DNA of 37,247 nt from Acidobacteriota bacterium. Lineage in GTDB: Bacteria; Acidobacteriota; Blastocatellia; Pyrinomonadales; Pyrinomonadaceae. The notes beneath the pieces are model-generated. The model had not been told where the DNA came from, did not search any database, and saw only the letters and a program-made list of their open reading frames with translations. Made by a program: the position numbers and the translations under genes. Positions 17,663 through 28,984 of the stretch are shown here, piece after piece (the stretch's first letter is position 1; each line of letters starts with the position of its first letter). The stretch is taken from assembly GCA_019247455.1 (NCBI GenBank), contig JAFAOW010000236.1, positions 1 through 37,247 on the forward strand. The letters are read 5' to 3'.

Positions 17663-19231
17663 TTACTGAATGCGAAGGTCGGCGCCCGTCATTTCGGCAG
17701 GTTTTTCGATGCCCAGGATAGCTAAAACCGTTGGTGCAATATCGGCGAGTGTTCCTTCATCGCGAAGACTTATTCCGTCGGATCGATGATCGATCAGATG
17801 AAAGGGCACCGGATTGATCGTGGGCGCGCGATGGGAATTGCTCTCGCCGCTGCTGGACATTGCCTCGGCGCTTCCATACGACGAGGTAACCAAAACCACG
17901 CCGCTGGAGCGTTCGATCCGTTCACAGATGCCGCCAAGGCATGTGTCGACAAATTGGATCGCTGACACTGTTCTCTCAAAATCCCCCGTCTCCGACATGA
18001 TTCCGGCAGCTGGAATATTGACCACAAAAACGCTTTCGGGCGACGTTTCTACCGCCCGGATCAGGCGATCGGCGATCTTAAAGCTCTGAGACTCCGGAAA
18101 AGCGTCTGAGATGCCTACGGGCAGCGGCGGGAGTATCACTTCATGTTCAAAAGGCCGCAACGCCTCTGTTCCCCCATCGAATGATGTTGTAACTTCAGCA
18201 GACCGAACAGATTCAGTGATCTTTGTAACCGGCAGCCGATGCGATGCAAGGACGTCAACAAGCGAATTGTTTTCCGGCGACGGTGTAAAGGCAACGGGCA
18301 GCCCGAAGGCGGCGTCGTATTCAGTCAGACAAATAGTATCGATCTCTGGCTTTGTGCCGATCGCGCCCTCGGGGACACAGAGGGAACGCGTCAGTTGTCG
18401 CATGCCATCGGCCCTATGATTAAAGAAGACGACCAAATCGCCGTTCCTGACAGTTGCTACAGGAATATCTCTCTCCCTTTCGATCACGACCGGCGCAATA
18501 AATTCATCCGAGATGCCCCTTAAGAATGAATTGCGGATCGCCGCGACCGGATCCCTGTTTCGCTCACCCTCTGCATGTACCAGAAGGGTAAACGTGCGGG
18601 CCGTCCTTTCCCAGTGTTCTCCCGAGTCCATCGCGAAGAACCGACCGCACAAAGTCGCGATCTGACCCAAGCCGATATCCGCAAGCTTGATCTCGAGTGC
18701 CTCGACATACACGTCTGCTGTTCGAGGGGCCACATCCAGACCGTCGAGAATGCCATGAATAAAAACCTTTTGCAGGCCGCACGATTTCGCAAGGCGTAAG
18801 AGCGCAAAAAGATTCTCCGGTGACGAATGCACGCCGCCGTCACTTAAGAGGCCGACGAGATGCACGGCGGAATCGCGTTCCTTCGCCCTCTTAAAGGCCG
18901 AGTTCAGGATCTCATTCTTCTGAAATTCGCCGTTGGAAATGGCTTGTTTGATACGACTTGCGTCGGTCTGAGCGAGCCGGCCGGTTCCGATATTTAGATG
19001 GCCGATCTCCGAATTGCTCGGTTCGCCATTCGGCATCGCGGTCGCGAGAGTTGTCATTGGGAATCGCCGGCAGATCTCGTCGTAATAGGGCGTATGAGCA
19101 ACGGCTATCGCATTTGATTCCGTTCGCGGCGCGTAGCCCCAGCCGTCAAGGATGACAAGTGCGACGGGACGGCCGATATTCGTTCGTTCAGGATCCATGA
19201 GATTTTTGACGGAAGATGGCCGCTCAGGCAA
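17663..19231 (-). CDS. Homologue of cofactor-independent phosphoglycerate mutase with degenerate active site
   Basis: Colinear with GpmI: 'VALVILDGWGYAPRTESNAI', 'NSEIGHLNIGTGR', 'LLSDGGVHS', 'DEFIAPVVI', 'LADIAPTVLAILGIEKPAEMTG'; metal-ligand motifs altered (see findings). Confidence 0.9.
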   Translation of the reverse strand: MPERPSSVKNLMDPERTNIGRPVALVILDGWGYAPRTESNAIAVAHTPYYDEICRRFPMTTLATAMPNGEPSNSEIGHLNIGTGRLAQTDASRIKQAISNGEFQKNEILNSAFKRAKERDSAVHLVGLLSDGGVHSSPENLFALLRLAKSCGLQKVFIHGILDGLDVAPRTADVYVEALEIKLADIGLGQIATLCGRFFAMDSGEHWERTARTFTLLVHAEGERNRDPVAAIRNSFLRGISDEFIAPVVIERERDIPVATVRNGDLVVFFNHRADGMRQLTRSLCVPEGAIGTKPEIDTICLTEYDAAFGLPVAFTPSPENNSLVDVLASHRLPVTKITESVRSAEVTTSFDGGTEALRPFEHEVILPPLPVGISDAFPESQSFKIADRLIRAVETSPESVFVVNIPAAGIMSETGDFERTVSAIQFVDTCLGGICERIERSSGVVLVTSSYGSAEAMSSSGESNSHRAPTINPVPFHLIDHRSDGISLRDEGTLADIAPTVLAILGIEKPAEMTGADLRIQ

Positions 19232-19287
19232 CTCTTAAACAATTATAAACGATGCGCACGAGGGAGACGCAAGCTTCTTTTTCCAAG

Positions 19288-19719
19288 CTAATAAGCGTCA
19301 AGAGAGGTGCGCTCCATCCACCGGTCAGGATGCACGAGAGCAGAGAATCCGTGCTGCTTGTACAGGCCGTGAGCGTCTCTGGTCGCGAGCAGCCAACGCC
19401 GCATCCCTTGCAGGTCGGGCTGCTCGGTCATGACCTGCAGCAACCATTTACTCAGCCCCTTGCCGCGATGAGGCTCGACAACATAGACGTCGCCTACGTA
19501 TGCAAAAGTGGCCTTGTCAGTCACCAGGCGAGCAAAACCAACTTGTTCGCGCCCCTTGTAAATCCCAAAGCAAAGAGAGTTCTCGATCGCTGTCAGGGTC
19601 TTTTCCAGCGGGCGCTTTTTTGCCCAATACGATTCCTGCGACAGAAATCGATGAATAGCGGCGATATCGAGCCGCCTCTTGTCGGTATCTATCTCGTATT
19701 CACCCCGTCTAACTCTCAT
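19288..19719 (-). CDS. GNAT family N-acetyltransferase
   Basis: 'VGDVYVVEPHRGKGLSKWLLQVM...LATRDAHGLYKQHGF'. Confidence 0.92.
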   Translation of the reverse strand: MRVRRGEYEIDTDKRRLDIAAIHRFLSQESYWAKKRPLEKTLTAIENSLCFGIYKGREQVGFARLVTDKATFAYVGDVYVVEPHRGKGLSKWLLQVMTEQPDLQGMRRWLLATRDAHGLYKQHGFSALVHPDRWMERTSLDAY

Positions 19720-20214
19720 AAGGATCCCTCAAAAAGTCCTCCACCTCCGCCGTGCTCCTGAGAATTACGATACGCTTACCCCGGGCATTCGAGAGGTCGT
19801 CCATAACCCGCTTAAGGGATCTGTTCTTATATGTCCAGACCCACTCGATGAACTCGAGATCGAATTTCTCCACGCAGCCGGGTGCCATCTCTGGGCGGAC
19901 CTGGCCATAGTACCTCGCGGTACGCCTCAGGATGCGCCACATGCATAGCCAGCGGGGCATGTCGAGGAGAATGACCGTATCCGCCGCTTCCAGCCGCACC
20001 TGCCGCGAGCTGCCGTAGTTGCCGTCGATGATCCACGCGGGCTTCGCGACCTCAACCCGGAGAATATTCGCCCATTCGGGATCTTCAGTTCGGACCCAAC
20101 CGGGTTTCCAGAAGAGGGCGTCAAGATGAACGACGGGGATATTCGTAACCCCACCTAGTCGTTGTGCGAACGTTGTTTTCCCCGCGCCTCCTGAGCCAAG
20201 TACGATAACGCGCT

Positions 20215-20218
<4 letters not shown>
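19709..20218 (-). CDS. P-loop small kinase (FlaR / topology-modulation / adenylate kinase-like)
   Basis: 'MKRVIVLGSGGAGKTTFAQRLGGVTNIPVVHLDALFWKPGW', 'WIIDGNYGSS', 'DTVILLDMPRWLCMWRILRR'. Confidence 0.88.
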
Positions 20219-22046
<1,828 letters not shown>

Positions 22047-22091
22047 CTAATCGTAACCGAGCGAAAGAGGTCTGTGCAAAAGGGCTGCCAG

Positions 22092-23486
22092 TTATGGCTG
22101 GGCTTCCCCCGGAGGCTCGGCCATCGCCATCCGAACAAGCTTGATCCGCCGTTTCTCGACCTTTTCTACCTTGAAGGTATGCCCGTTGAACGGAACGACC
22201 TCGCCAGGCTCAAGAATTTGCCCGGCCTCGGACATCAAGAATCCGGCAATGGTCGTATAGGCCTCAGAAACCGGTAAATTCAACTCGAGGCGGCGATTAA
22301 GGTCGCGGACCGCGAGGCTGCCGTCAAGGAGATAGGTGCCGTCCGGTTGTTCCGCTATCTGCTCGTCCACCTCAACATCGTGTTCGTCAGAAATGTCGCC
22401 AACGATCTCCTCCAGGAGGTCTTCAAGAGTGATGATGCCTTCCACCCCACCATGCTCATCCACGACAAATCCGAAATGGAATTTATCATTTTGCATCTGC
22501 CGCAAGACATCCTCTAGGCGGGCCGTGTCGACCACGTAATTAGGCTTACGGAGGATCATCTCCAGCTTGAAGGACTTTGGGTTGTGCATGAATCCAACAA
22601 GGTCCTTGCTGTGAATGACGCCCGCTATCTCGTCGAGCGATCCCCGCTCGACCGGCAGACGCGAATAGCCGCTCTCGCGGAATACCCTTGATATCTCTTC
22701 GAGCGAACTCGCCTCGGTTACCGACACGATCTCAGTGCGAGGTATCATCGCTTCCTTAACCGTCGTGGCGGAGAATTCGAACACCTTGTTGATAAGGTTG
22801 CGTTCCTCCTCGTTGATCTGTCCGCTTTCCTGCGACAGGGCGACGAGTTGCCGCAATTCGTCCTCGGTGTAAACAGAAGTATGCGCGAGGGTCGATTTGA
22901 GCCCGATCGCCTTACCGACGAGGCGCCCGGCATAGTTGAGCACCGCAAGAATAGGCGAGAAGATCTTTGCAAATATTTCCAGCGGCCTTGCAGCGATCAA
23001 TGCAAATGTTTCTGCCCTTTCCAATGCGAACATTTTGGGAACAAGCTCGCCCAGAACCACGTGTAGAAATGAGATCGAGGCAAATGCGATGGCTATAGCG
23101 AGATAATGGGCAAGGACCACAGCGAACGGCGGCCCGCCGATCGACGTTGCAAATGGTATTAACAGATCTGCGATCGTCGGTTCCCCCACTACGCCGAGAC
23201 CAAGCGAGGCCAAAGTCACGCCAAGCTGCACGGCTGAAATGAATAGTGTTGGATCGTCCAGCAAGCGGAGGGCCGCGGCCGCAGCCCGACTTCCTTCATC
23301 AGCTAGCTTCTCGACCCTTGTCTTACGCACCGTGACCAGCGAGAATTCCGACGCGACGAAAAACGCATTCAATCCCACGAGCAGCAGGATCAGAAGGAAA
23401 TTCACGATCACCTCGGCCGCCGTGATCGAGTGCCCTGAATCAGAAACTTGGATAAGAAAAAGGAAACTACTGGCGGGATCGTCCAT
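22092..23486 (-). CDS. Hemolysin-family / CNNM-CorC-type transporter-associated protein (DUF21 + CBS pair + CorC_HlyC)
   Basis: 'NAFFVASEFSLVTVRKTRVEKLADEGSRAA', 'VKEAMIPRTEIVSV', 'FVVDEHGGVEGIITLEDLLEEIVGDISDEHD'. Confidence 0.94.
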   Translation of the reverse strand: MDDPASSFLFLIQVSDSGHSITAAEVIVNFLLILLLVGLNAFFVASEFSLVTVRKTRVEKLADEGSRAAAAALRLLDDPTLFISAVQLGVTLASLGLGVVGEPTIADLLIPFATSIGGPPFAVVLAHYLAIAIAFASISFLHVVLGELVPKMFALERAETFALIAARPLEIFAKIFSPILAVLNYAGRLVGKAIGLKSTLAHTSVYTEDELRQLVALSQESGQINEEERNLINKVFEFSATTVKEAMIPRTEIVSVTEASSLEEISRVFRESGYSRLPVERGSLDEIAGVIHSKDLVGFMHNPKSFKLEMILRKPNYVVDTARLEDVLRQMQNDKFHFGFVVDEHGGVEGIITLEDLLEEIVGDISDEHDVEVDEQIAEQPDGTYLLDGSLAVRDLNRRLELNLPVSEAYTTIAGFLMSEAGQILEPGEVVPFNGHTFKVEKVEKRRIKLVRMAMAEPPGEAQP

Positions 23487-23637
23487 TATTAGAGAACCGT
23501 CAATTTCATGGCCGAGCGTATCCGGGGGCCAACCGTGATCAATGAGTCGCTAAAGAACAGCGATTTTTGTTGAGTATACCATAGCGAAGCATCTAACCTC
23601 CCGATGCTCGTTTACAATTAGCGAGTAACATTTTAGG

Positions 23638-24219
23638 ATGAGAGTGATGCGCAACGCCCTCGTTTTCGCCACCGTTCTGACGGCTTTTATTTCGATCGCC
23701 TGCACTCCGCCGGCGGCCCCGGTTGAGGTGTCTAATAGGCCGGCTTCTGTCAATGAACGGCCGACAATGAATGCCCCGATGGCGCAGACCAAGCCACTCT
23801 CGGAAATGAGTTGGACGGACCAAAAAGATACGGTCCAGAAGGTCGGAGATCTCAAAGGGAAAGCGGTCATACTCGATTTCTGGGCAACGTACTGCGATCC
23901 ATGCCGCCGTGAAATACCCCATTTGAACTCGCTGCTTGCGAAGTATGGAGCTGACAACCTGCATATTGTTGGTGTGAACGTCGGTGGGGAAGAAGATTAC
24001 CCGGAGATTCCCAAGTTTATCGCTCAAACAAAGATCGATTATCCGATCGGCTTTCCCGAGCCGGCACTCGCAAATTACATATTCGCCCAGCAAGATGACA
24101 TTCCTCAAACCCTGGTGATCGACCGAAATGGTGCGGTGATCACAAAGGTTGTCGGGTTTGACGCCACGATCCAACACCAACTCGACGCCGCGGTTGAGCG
24201 CGCTGTAAAGGTCAACTAG
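23638..24219 (+). CDS. TlpA-like thioredoxin-fold lipoprotein
   Basis: Lipobox-like 'AFISIACTPP'; 'VILDFWATYCDPCRREIPHLNSL' CxxC; 'IPQTLVIDRNG' cis-Pro. Confidence 0.92.
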   Translation: MRVMRNALVFATVLTAFISIACTPPAAPVEVSNRPASVNERPTMNAPMAQTKPLSEMSWTDQKDTVQKVGDLKGKAVILDFWATYCDPCRREIPHLNSLLAKYGADNLHIVGVNVGGEEDYPEIPKFIAQTKIDYPIGFPEPALANYIFAQQDDIPQTLVIDRNGAVITKVVGFDATIQHQLDAAVERAVKVN

Positions 24220-24228
24220 CTTCCCAAT

Positions 24229-26181
24229 ATGCGAGATATACCTGTTGGTAACGGCAGTCTTCTCGTAAACTTCGACAACAAATATCAGATCCGGGATATC
24301 TATTTTCCACACGTCGGGCAAGAAAATCATACCGAAGGTTTTCCTTTTCGTTTCGGGATCTGGGTCGATGGGGATTTCTCGTGGGTCGCATCAGATGAAT
24401 GGCAGCGCCAGCTGAAGTATATTCCTGACTCGCTGATTACCGACGTCCGGCTTTTAAACTCGCGGCTTGGCATCGAGATCGGCTGTCGCGACATGGTCGC
24501 AGGCGGCGAGAATATCTACCTTCGGCGGATCGTTGTCACCGACCTACGGAACTCGGGACGAAACGTGCGAGTATTTCTTCACCACGACTTTCGGATCTAC
24601 GAGAACGAGGTCGGGGATACGGCCTTCTACGATCCCGACACGCTTTCGCTGATCCATTACAAAAAGCACCGCTACTTTTTAATAAACACCCTGCCGCATT
24701 TTGACGAATTCGCGACAGGTCGCAAAGCGTTTCGTGGGCAGGAGGGAACTTGGCGAGATGCCGAAGACGGGCATCTTCATGGCACCGCCATAACGGAGGG
24801 ATCCGTCGATTCAACCGTCGGGGTTCACGGCTTTGTGACTGGCGTCGCCGCATTTGAACTCTATTACTGGATCGCCGCGGGTTCCAGCCATCAAAAAGTA
24901 GCCTCTCTGAATAATACTGTTCTGAACACGGGCCCGTCAGGCTATTTTGAGCGCAGCAAGAAGAGATGGGATCATTGGCTGAAGAAGGGCACTGCTAACC
25001 TCAATTCCCTGCCGGACTCGATACGCGAATTATATCGCCGCAGCTTACTGATCATTCGGACTCAGATCGATAATGAGGGCGCGATTATCGCCGCGAACGA
25101 TCACGACGTCACCGAGCGAGCAACGGACCACTATAGCTATCTCTGGCCGCGTGATGGGGCTTTCGTAGCAAATGCCCTCGACCTTGCAGGCTATCCCGAG
25201 GCACCGTACAGATTTTTTGAATTGTGTTCCAGGATCGTGAACAAACGCGGCTACTTTCTTCAAAAGTACAATCCGGACGGTACCGTCGGTTCCGGATGGC
25301 ATGCATTCTGGGATTCGCGAAGGAAATGTGAACTATTTCCTATTCAACAGGATGAAACGGCCCTGGTCTTGTGGGCTCTTTGGGAACATTACTCCAAATA
25401 CCCGAACAGGGGATTTATCGAAGATGTTTATGAACGGCTGATCGAGAACACGGCGGATTTCCTGCTCACCTTTCGAGACGACGCGACCGGTTTACCGAAA
25501 CCCAGTTGGAATCTGTGGGAAGACCGCCGCGGGATCCATACATTTACCTGCGCCACAGTGGTGGCCGGGCTGCGCGCGGCGGCGAGGTTTGCTAATGAGT
25601 TTCGCGCGGGCGAAAAGGCTGGTAATTACTCGGCTGCGGCCGACGAAATCTGCGTAGCTATGCGGGAGCTTTACAGCCCCGAGCACGGTCGGGTCATGCG
25701 GGCGATGCTGGCTGATGCCGACGATAACCTGACGCCTGATCCCACCGTCGATGCTTCGTTGTTCGCAATCTTTTACTTTGGCTGTTTCGATGTCAATGAC
25801 GCACTCGTAGTTTCAACGATGTCTGCCGTGGAAGAACATCTGCTCCACACGACCGCCGTCGGCGGGGTCGCTCGATTCCAGAATGACGGCTATATGCTGT
25901 TGTCGGACAAGGTCTCGGGCAACTCCTGGCCGATATGCACTTTGTGGCTTGCCGAGTATTACATCGCACGCGCAACGGCTATTGAGCAGCTGAAGCCGGC
26001 ACTTGAACTCCTCGAGTGGTGTACAAACGTCGCGCTGCCATCCGGCGTTCTTTCCGAGCAGATCGACCCCCTCACCGGCACGCCGCTGTCCGTTTCACCG
26101 CTAACATGGTCCCATTCCACTTTCGTTGCCACTACTCACAGCTACTTGGCGAAACTCCGCGAATTATCGCCGGTACGATAA
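24229..26181 (+). CDS. Glycoside hydrolase family 15 (glucoamylase-like)
   Basis: 'YSYLWPRDGAFVANALDLAGYPEAPYRFFELC', 'WNLWEDRRGIHTFTCATVVAGL', 'LSEQIDPLTGTPLSVSPLTWSHSTFV'. Confidence 0.94.
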   Translation: MRDIPVGNGSLLVNFDNKYQIRDIYFPHVGQENHTEGFPFRFGIWVDGDFSWVASDEWQRQLKYIPDSLITDVRLLNSRLGIEIGCRDMVAGGENIYLRRIVVTDLRNSGRNVRVFLHHDFRIYENEVGDTAFYDPDTLSLIHYKKHRYFLINTLPHFDEFATGRKAFRGQEGTWRDAEDGHLHGTAITEGSVDSTVGVHGFVTGVAAFELYYWIAAGSSHQKVASLNNTVLNTGPSGYFERSKKRWDHWLKKGTANLNSLPDSIRELYRRSLLIIRTQIDNEGAIIAANDHDVTERATDHYSYLWPRDGAFVANALDLAGYPEAPYRFFELCSRIVNKRGYFLQKYNPDGTVGSGWHAFWDSRRKCELFPIQQDETALVLWALWEHYSKYPNRGFIEDVYERLIENTADFLLTFRDDATGLPKPSWNLWEDRRGIHTFTCATVVAGLRAAARFANEFRAGEKAGNYSAAADEICVAMRELYSPEHGRVMRAMLADADDNLTPDPTVDASLFAIFYFGCFDVNDALVVSTMSAVEEHLLHTTAVGGVARFQNDGYMLLSDKVSGNSWPICTLWLAEYYIARATAIEQLKPALELLEWCTNVALPSGVLSEQIDPLTGTPLSVSPLTWSHSTFVATTHSYLAKLRELSPVR

Positions 26182-26191
26182 ACTGGAACAA

Positions 26192-27640
26192 ATGAGAAAG
26201 GCCAAGATCCTCGCAACACTCGGTCCTGCTTCGCGCGATGCCGAGGTCCTGCGCTCAATGATCGAGAGTGGTCTCAACGCGATACGGATCAATATGTCGC
26301 ATGGGGAGCGAAGATCTCACGCTGCCGCTATCGCTTCGGCTCGAAAAGCTGCCGACGAGCTTGGGAAGCCTTTGTCGGTACTCATCGACCTCGCAGGTCC
26401 CAAGATCCGCACGCGTGATCTTAAAAATTCAGCTCCTGTCCAACTTGTTGAAGGCTCCCAATTCACGATCACGACTCGGGAGATCTCGGGTGATGCCAAT
26501 ATAGTATCAACAAATTACGATGGGCTGGCAGGGGTCGTGCAGAAGGGAACAAAGATCCTGATAGATGACGGCGCCATCGACCTTCTGGTTGAATCTGTCG
26601 AGGGGACCGAGATAAATACGCGTGTGGTGACGGGAGGCATCCTTGCCGAGCGAAAAGGCATAAATTTGCCTCACACCTCCCTGCCTATTCCTTCCCTTAC
26701 AAGCAAAGACCGCGAGGACCTCGAGTGGGCGATCGAACAGAATGTGGACTACATCGCGCTATCCTTCGTTCGAACGGCAGAGGACTGTAAAGAGGTCAAA
26801 GACCTGATCAAAAAGCTTAATAGAAGGCAGCTCGGCCGCCCGTTGCTGGTCGCGAAGATCGAAAAGGCAGAGGCGATCGAGAACCTGAAGGACATCATTG
26901 CGCAGACAGACGGGCTCATGGTCGCACGGGGAGATCTCGGGGTCGAGACCAGTGTGGAACTCGTTCCGGTCTACCAGAAGCGCATAATTGAGCTTGCGGT
27001 CGCACACGACAAATTCGTCATCACCGCAACACAAATGCTCCAATCGATGGTGGAAAATCCATTTCCAACGCGGGCCGAAGCTTCAGATGTGGCGAACGCA
27101 GTTTGGGACGGGACGGACGCAGTAATGCTTTCCGCGGAGACGGCGAGTGGCAAACATCCCGTCGAGGCTGTCCAGACAATGGCCAAGATAATCGATTCAG
27201 CCGAAACGATCCGACCGGAGCAGCTCAAAAAGCCGGTGAAATTCTCGCAAAAAGCTACTGGCCGCACCTCCCAGGCGCTGTGCAAGGCGGCCGCTTACGC
27301 CGCACTCGAGATGCGTACGGATAAGGTTGCGGTTTTCACAGAATCAGGGTTAATGGCAAGGCGGTTGTCATCGGTGCGCTCCGGGCTGCAGACCTTCGCT
27401 TTGACGACGTCTTGCGACGCATGTAATCAGCTCTCCTTGATCTGGGGCGTGCAGCCGTTTGTCCACGAAGCTGTCTCGTCCGAGAACGACATGCTCAAGA
27501 TCGGTGAAAAGACACTGATTGACGCCCACGTGGTCGACGCGGGCGAGACCATCGTGATGATGGCTGGCCGATTGTCGGGGTTAGGGCTGTCCAGCTCAGT
27601 GATCGTCTGGACCATCGGACAGGATATCGCAGCCCGCTAA
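26192..27640 (+). CDS. pyk: Pyruvate kinase
   Basis: 'MRKAKILATLGPASRDAEVLRSMIESGLNAIRINMSHG', 'DGLMVARGDLGVE', 'ITATQMLQSMVENPFPTRAEASDVANAVWDGTDAVMLSAETASG'. Confidence 0.97.
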   Translation: MRKAKILATLGPASRDAEVLRSMIESGLNAIRINMSHGERRSHAAAIASARKAADELGKPLSVLIDLAGPKIRTRDLKNSAPVQLVEGSQFTITTREISGDANIVSTNYDGLAGVVQKGTKILIDDGAIDLLVESVEGTEINTRVVTGGILAERKGINLPHTSLPIPSLTSKDREDLEWAIEQNVDYIALSFVRTAEDCKEVKDLIKKLNRRQLGRPLLVAKIEKAEAIENLKDIIAQTDGLMVARGDLGVETSVELVPVYQKRIIELAVAHDKFVITATQMLQSMVENPFPTRAEASDVANAVWDGTDAVMLSAETASGKHPVEAVQTMAKIIDSAETIRPEQLKKPVKFSQKATGRTSQALCKAAAYAALEMRTDKVAVFTESGLMARRLSSVRSGLQTFALTTSCDACNQLSLIWGVQPFVHEAVSSENDMLKIGEKTLIDAHVVDAGETIVMMAGRLSGLGLSSSVIVWTIGQDIAAR

Positions 27641-28128
27641 CGCCAGTCCGGCGCCTGCGCCGGTGTAAAGACGGTCTTGCCAGACTGGTCTGTCTCGAAG
27701 CTTCCCTGCCATTTAGAAGTGTCGAATTCTGCTGGAGCCGTCAGTCCCCCTTTGACGGGAGCCTCATACACATCTTTCCAGTTGTCTCCGAGAAAAAACC
27801 AAAGAGCGTAAACGCACGCCGCGGTACCGATCGGCATGTTCATCGCGGCGATTACTCCCGCGATGATACTCGCGATCCGCGCCCAACCCTTGTGATTTCT
27901 CAGACCATAGGCTGCGATTATTGACGGAATAGTGAACAGAAGATAGAAGACCGTGAAGAAAGCGATCATTATCCAGAAAAAGGCCCGGGGCGGCCCAGAC
28001 CCGCGGCCGGGATCCGCGAAGAGTATCGCGCTGAACATTGCGATCATCATTACCAGCATCAATAACTGGAATCCCGCATGGGCAAGAAACACCCACGATA
28101 TGTACTTATTGTGCTGTTCGTTCGTCAT
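27637..28128 (-). CDS. Hypothetical membrane protein, about 4 TM
   Basis: Start MTNEQHNKYISWVFLAHAGFQLLMLVMM at 28128; the longer ORF to 28239 overlaps the VIT1-type gene. Confidence 0.7.
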   Translation of the reverse strand: MTNEQHNKYISWVFLAHAGFQLLMLVMMIAMFSAILFADPGRGSGPPRAFFWIMIAFFTVFYLLFTIPSIIAAYGLRNHKGWARIASIIAGVIAAMNMPIGTAACVYALWFFLGDNWKDVYEAPVKGGLTAPAEFDTSKWQGSFETDQSGKTVFTPAQAPDWR

Positions 28129-28135
28129 GATAAGT

Positions 28136-28828
28136 TCAAACGACGGCCCCGAATAACCTTCCCACGCCCCACGTAGCAACCATCGCGATCGCTCCCCAAA
28201 ACAGGACACGAAGGGCCCCGCGCACCATGCTTGCGCCACCGGCGTGAGCCGCCACCGCCCCGAGAATACAGAGAAATACCAATGAGCTGATCGCGATCGC
28301 CCAGATCAAATAGGCCATCGGCGCCTCTAGAGCTACCAGCAACGGCAGCGCCGCTCCTACGGAAAAACTTACGGCCGAGAAGACCGCCGCTTGAAGCGGG
28401 CGCGCACTCATGACCTCGCTGATCCCAAGCTCATCGCGCGCGTGAGCCGCCAAAGCGTCGTGTTCCATCAATTGGCGGGCAACCTCTTTGGCAAGCTCCG
28501 GATCAAGGCCGCGATCAACGTATATGTCCGCCAATTCCTGTAATTCGAATTCAGGCTCGCTTGCCAAATGCTGACGCTCGAGCTCGAGGTCCGCCTTTTC
28601 AGTGTCTGCTTGAGAATGAACGGAGACATACTCTCCGGCCGCCATTGAAAGGGCTCCCGCAAAGAGCCCGGCGACGCCGGCGAGCACGATCGCATGGTGC
28701 TCGGAGGCCGCCGCCGCAACCCCGATGAGCAAACCCGATGTAGAGACGATGCCGTCGTTCGCCCCGAGGACCGCAGCGCGCAGCCGACCGATCCGGTGAG
28801 AGCGATGCATTTCGTTATGGACCGACAC
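28136..28828 (-). CDS. VIT1/CCC1-family transporter (iron/manganese)
   Basis: 'LRAAVLGANDGIVSTSGLLIGVAAA', 'FAGALSMAAGEYVSVHSQADTEKADLELERQHL', C-terminal TMs. Confidence 0.93.
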   Translation of the reverse strand: MSVHNEMHRSHRIGRLRAAVLGANDGIVSTSGLLIGVAAAASEHHAIVLAGVAGLFAGALSMAAGEYVSVHSQADTEKADLELERQHLASEPEFELQELADIYVDRGLDPELAKEVARQLMEHDALAAHARDELGISEVMSARPLQAAVFSAVSFSVGAALPLLVALEAPMAYLIWAIAISSLVFLCILGAVAAHAGGASMVRGALRVLFWGAIAMVATWGVGRLFGAVV

Positions 28829-28942
28829 TATCGAAACGATATCACAAGCTAACGAAAGCTAACGAACCCGAAAACTTTTGTCATCCAGAGCACAATGAGC
28901 GGGCCCGACGAACGGTATTTTCAATGCTAACGATGGTGATCC

Positions 28943-28983
28943 ATTCCCCTTTTTGGGATCGTCAGATCGCTGACAAGGGGAAT
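28943..28983 (+). promoter_or_regulatory. Predicted RBS-sequestering stem-loop in the leader of the TPR gene
   Basis: ATTCCCCTT (28943-28951) pairs with AAGGGGAAT (28975-28983); inner GTCAG (28961-28965)/CTGAC (28970-28974) with loop ATCG; ATG at 28985. Confidence 0.55.
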
Positions 28984-28984
28984 T

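Noticed and set aside
18111-18419. Antisense ORFs opposite the gpmI-like gene (also 18239-18523, 17814-18089)
   Set aside because: Typical shadow ORFs of coding sequence; no RBS or domain signature.
23593-24330. 245-aa antisense ORF (minus strand) opposite the tlpA-like gene
   Set aside because: Lies across a convincing TlpA-family gene and the start of GH15; composition looks like a codon-shadow ORF, with no recognisable motif.
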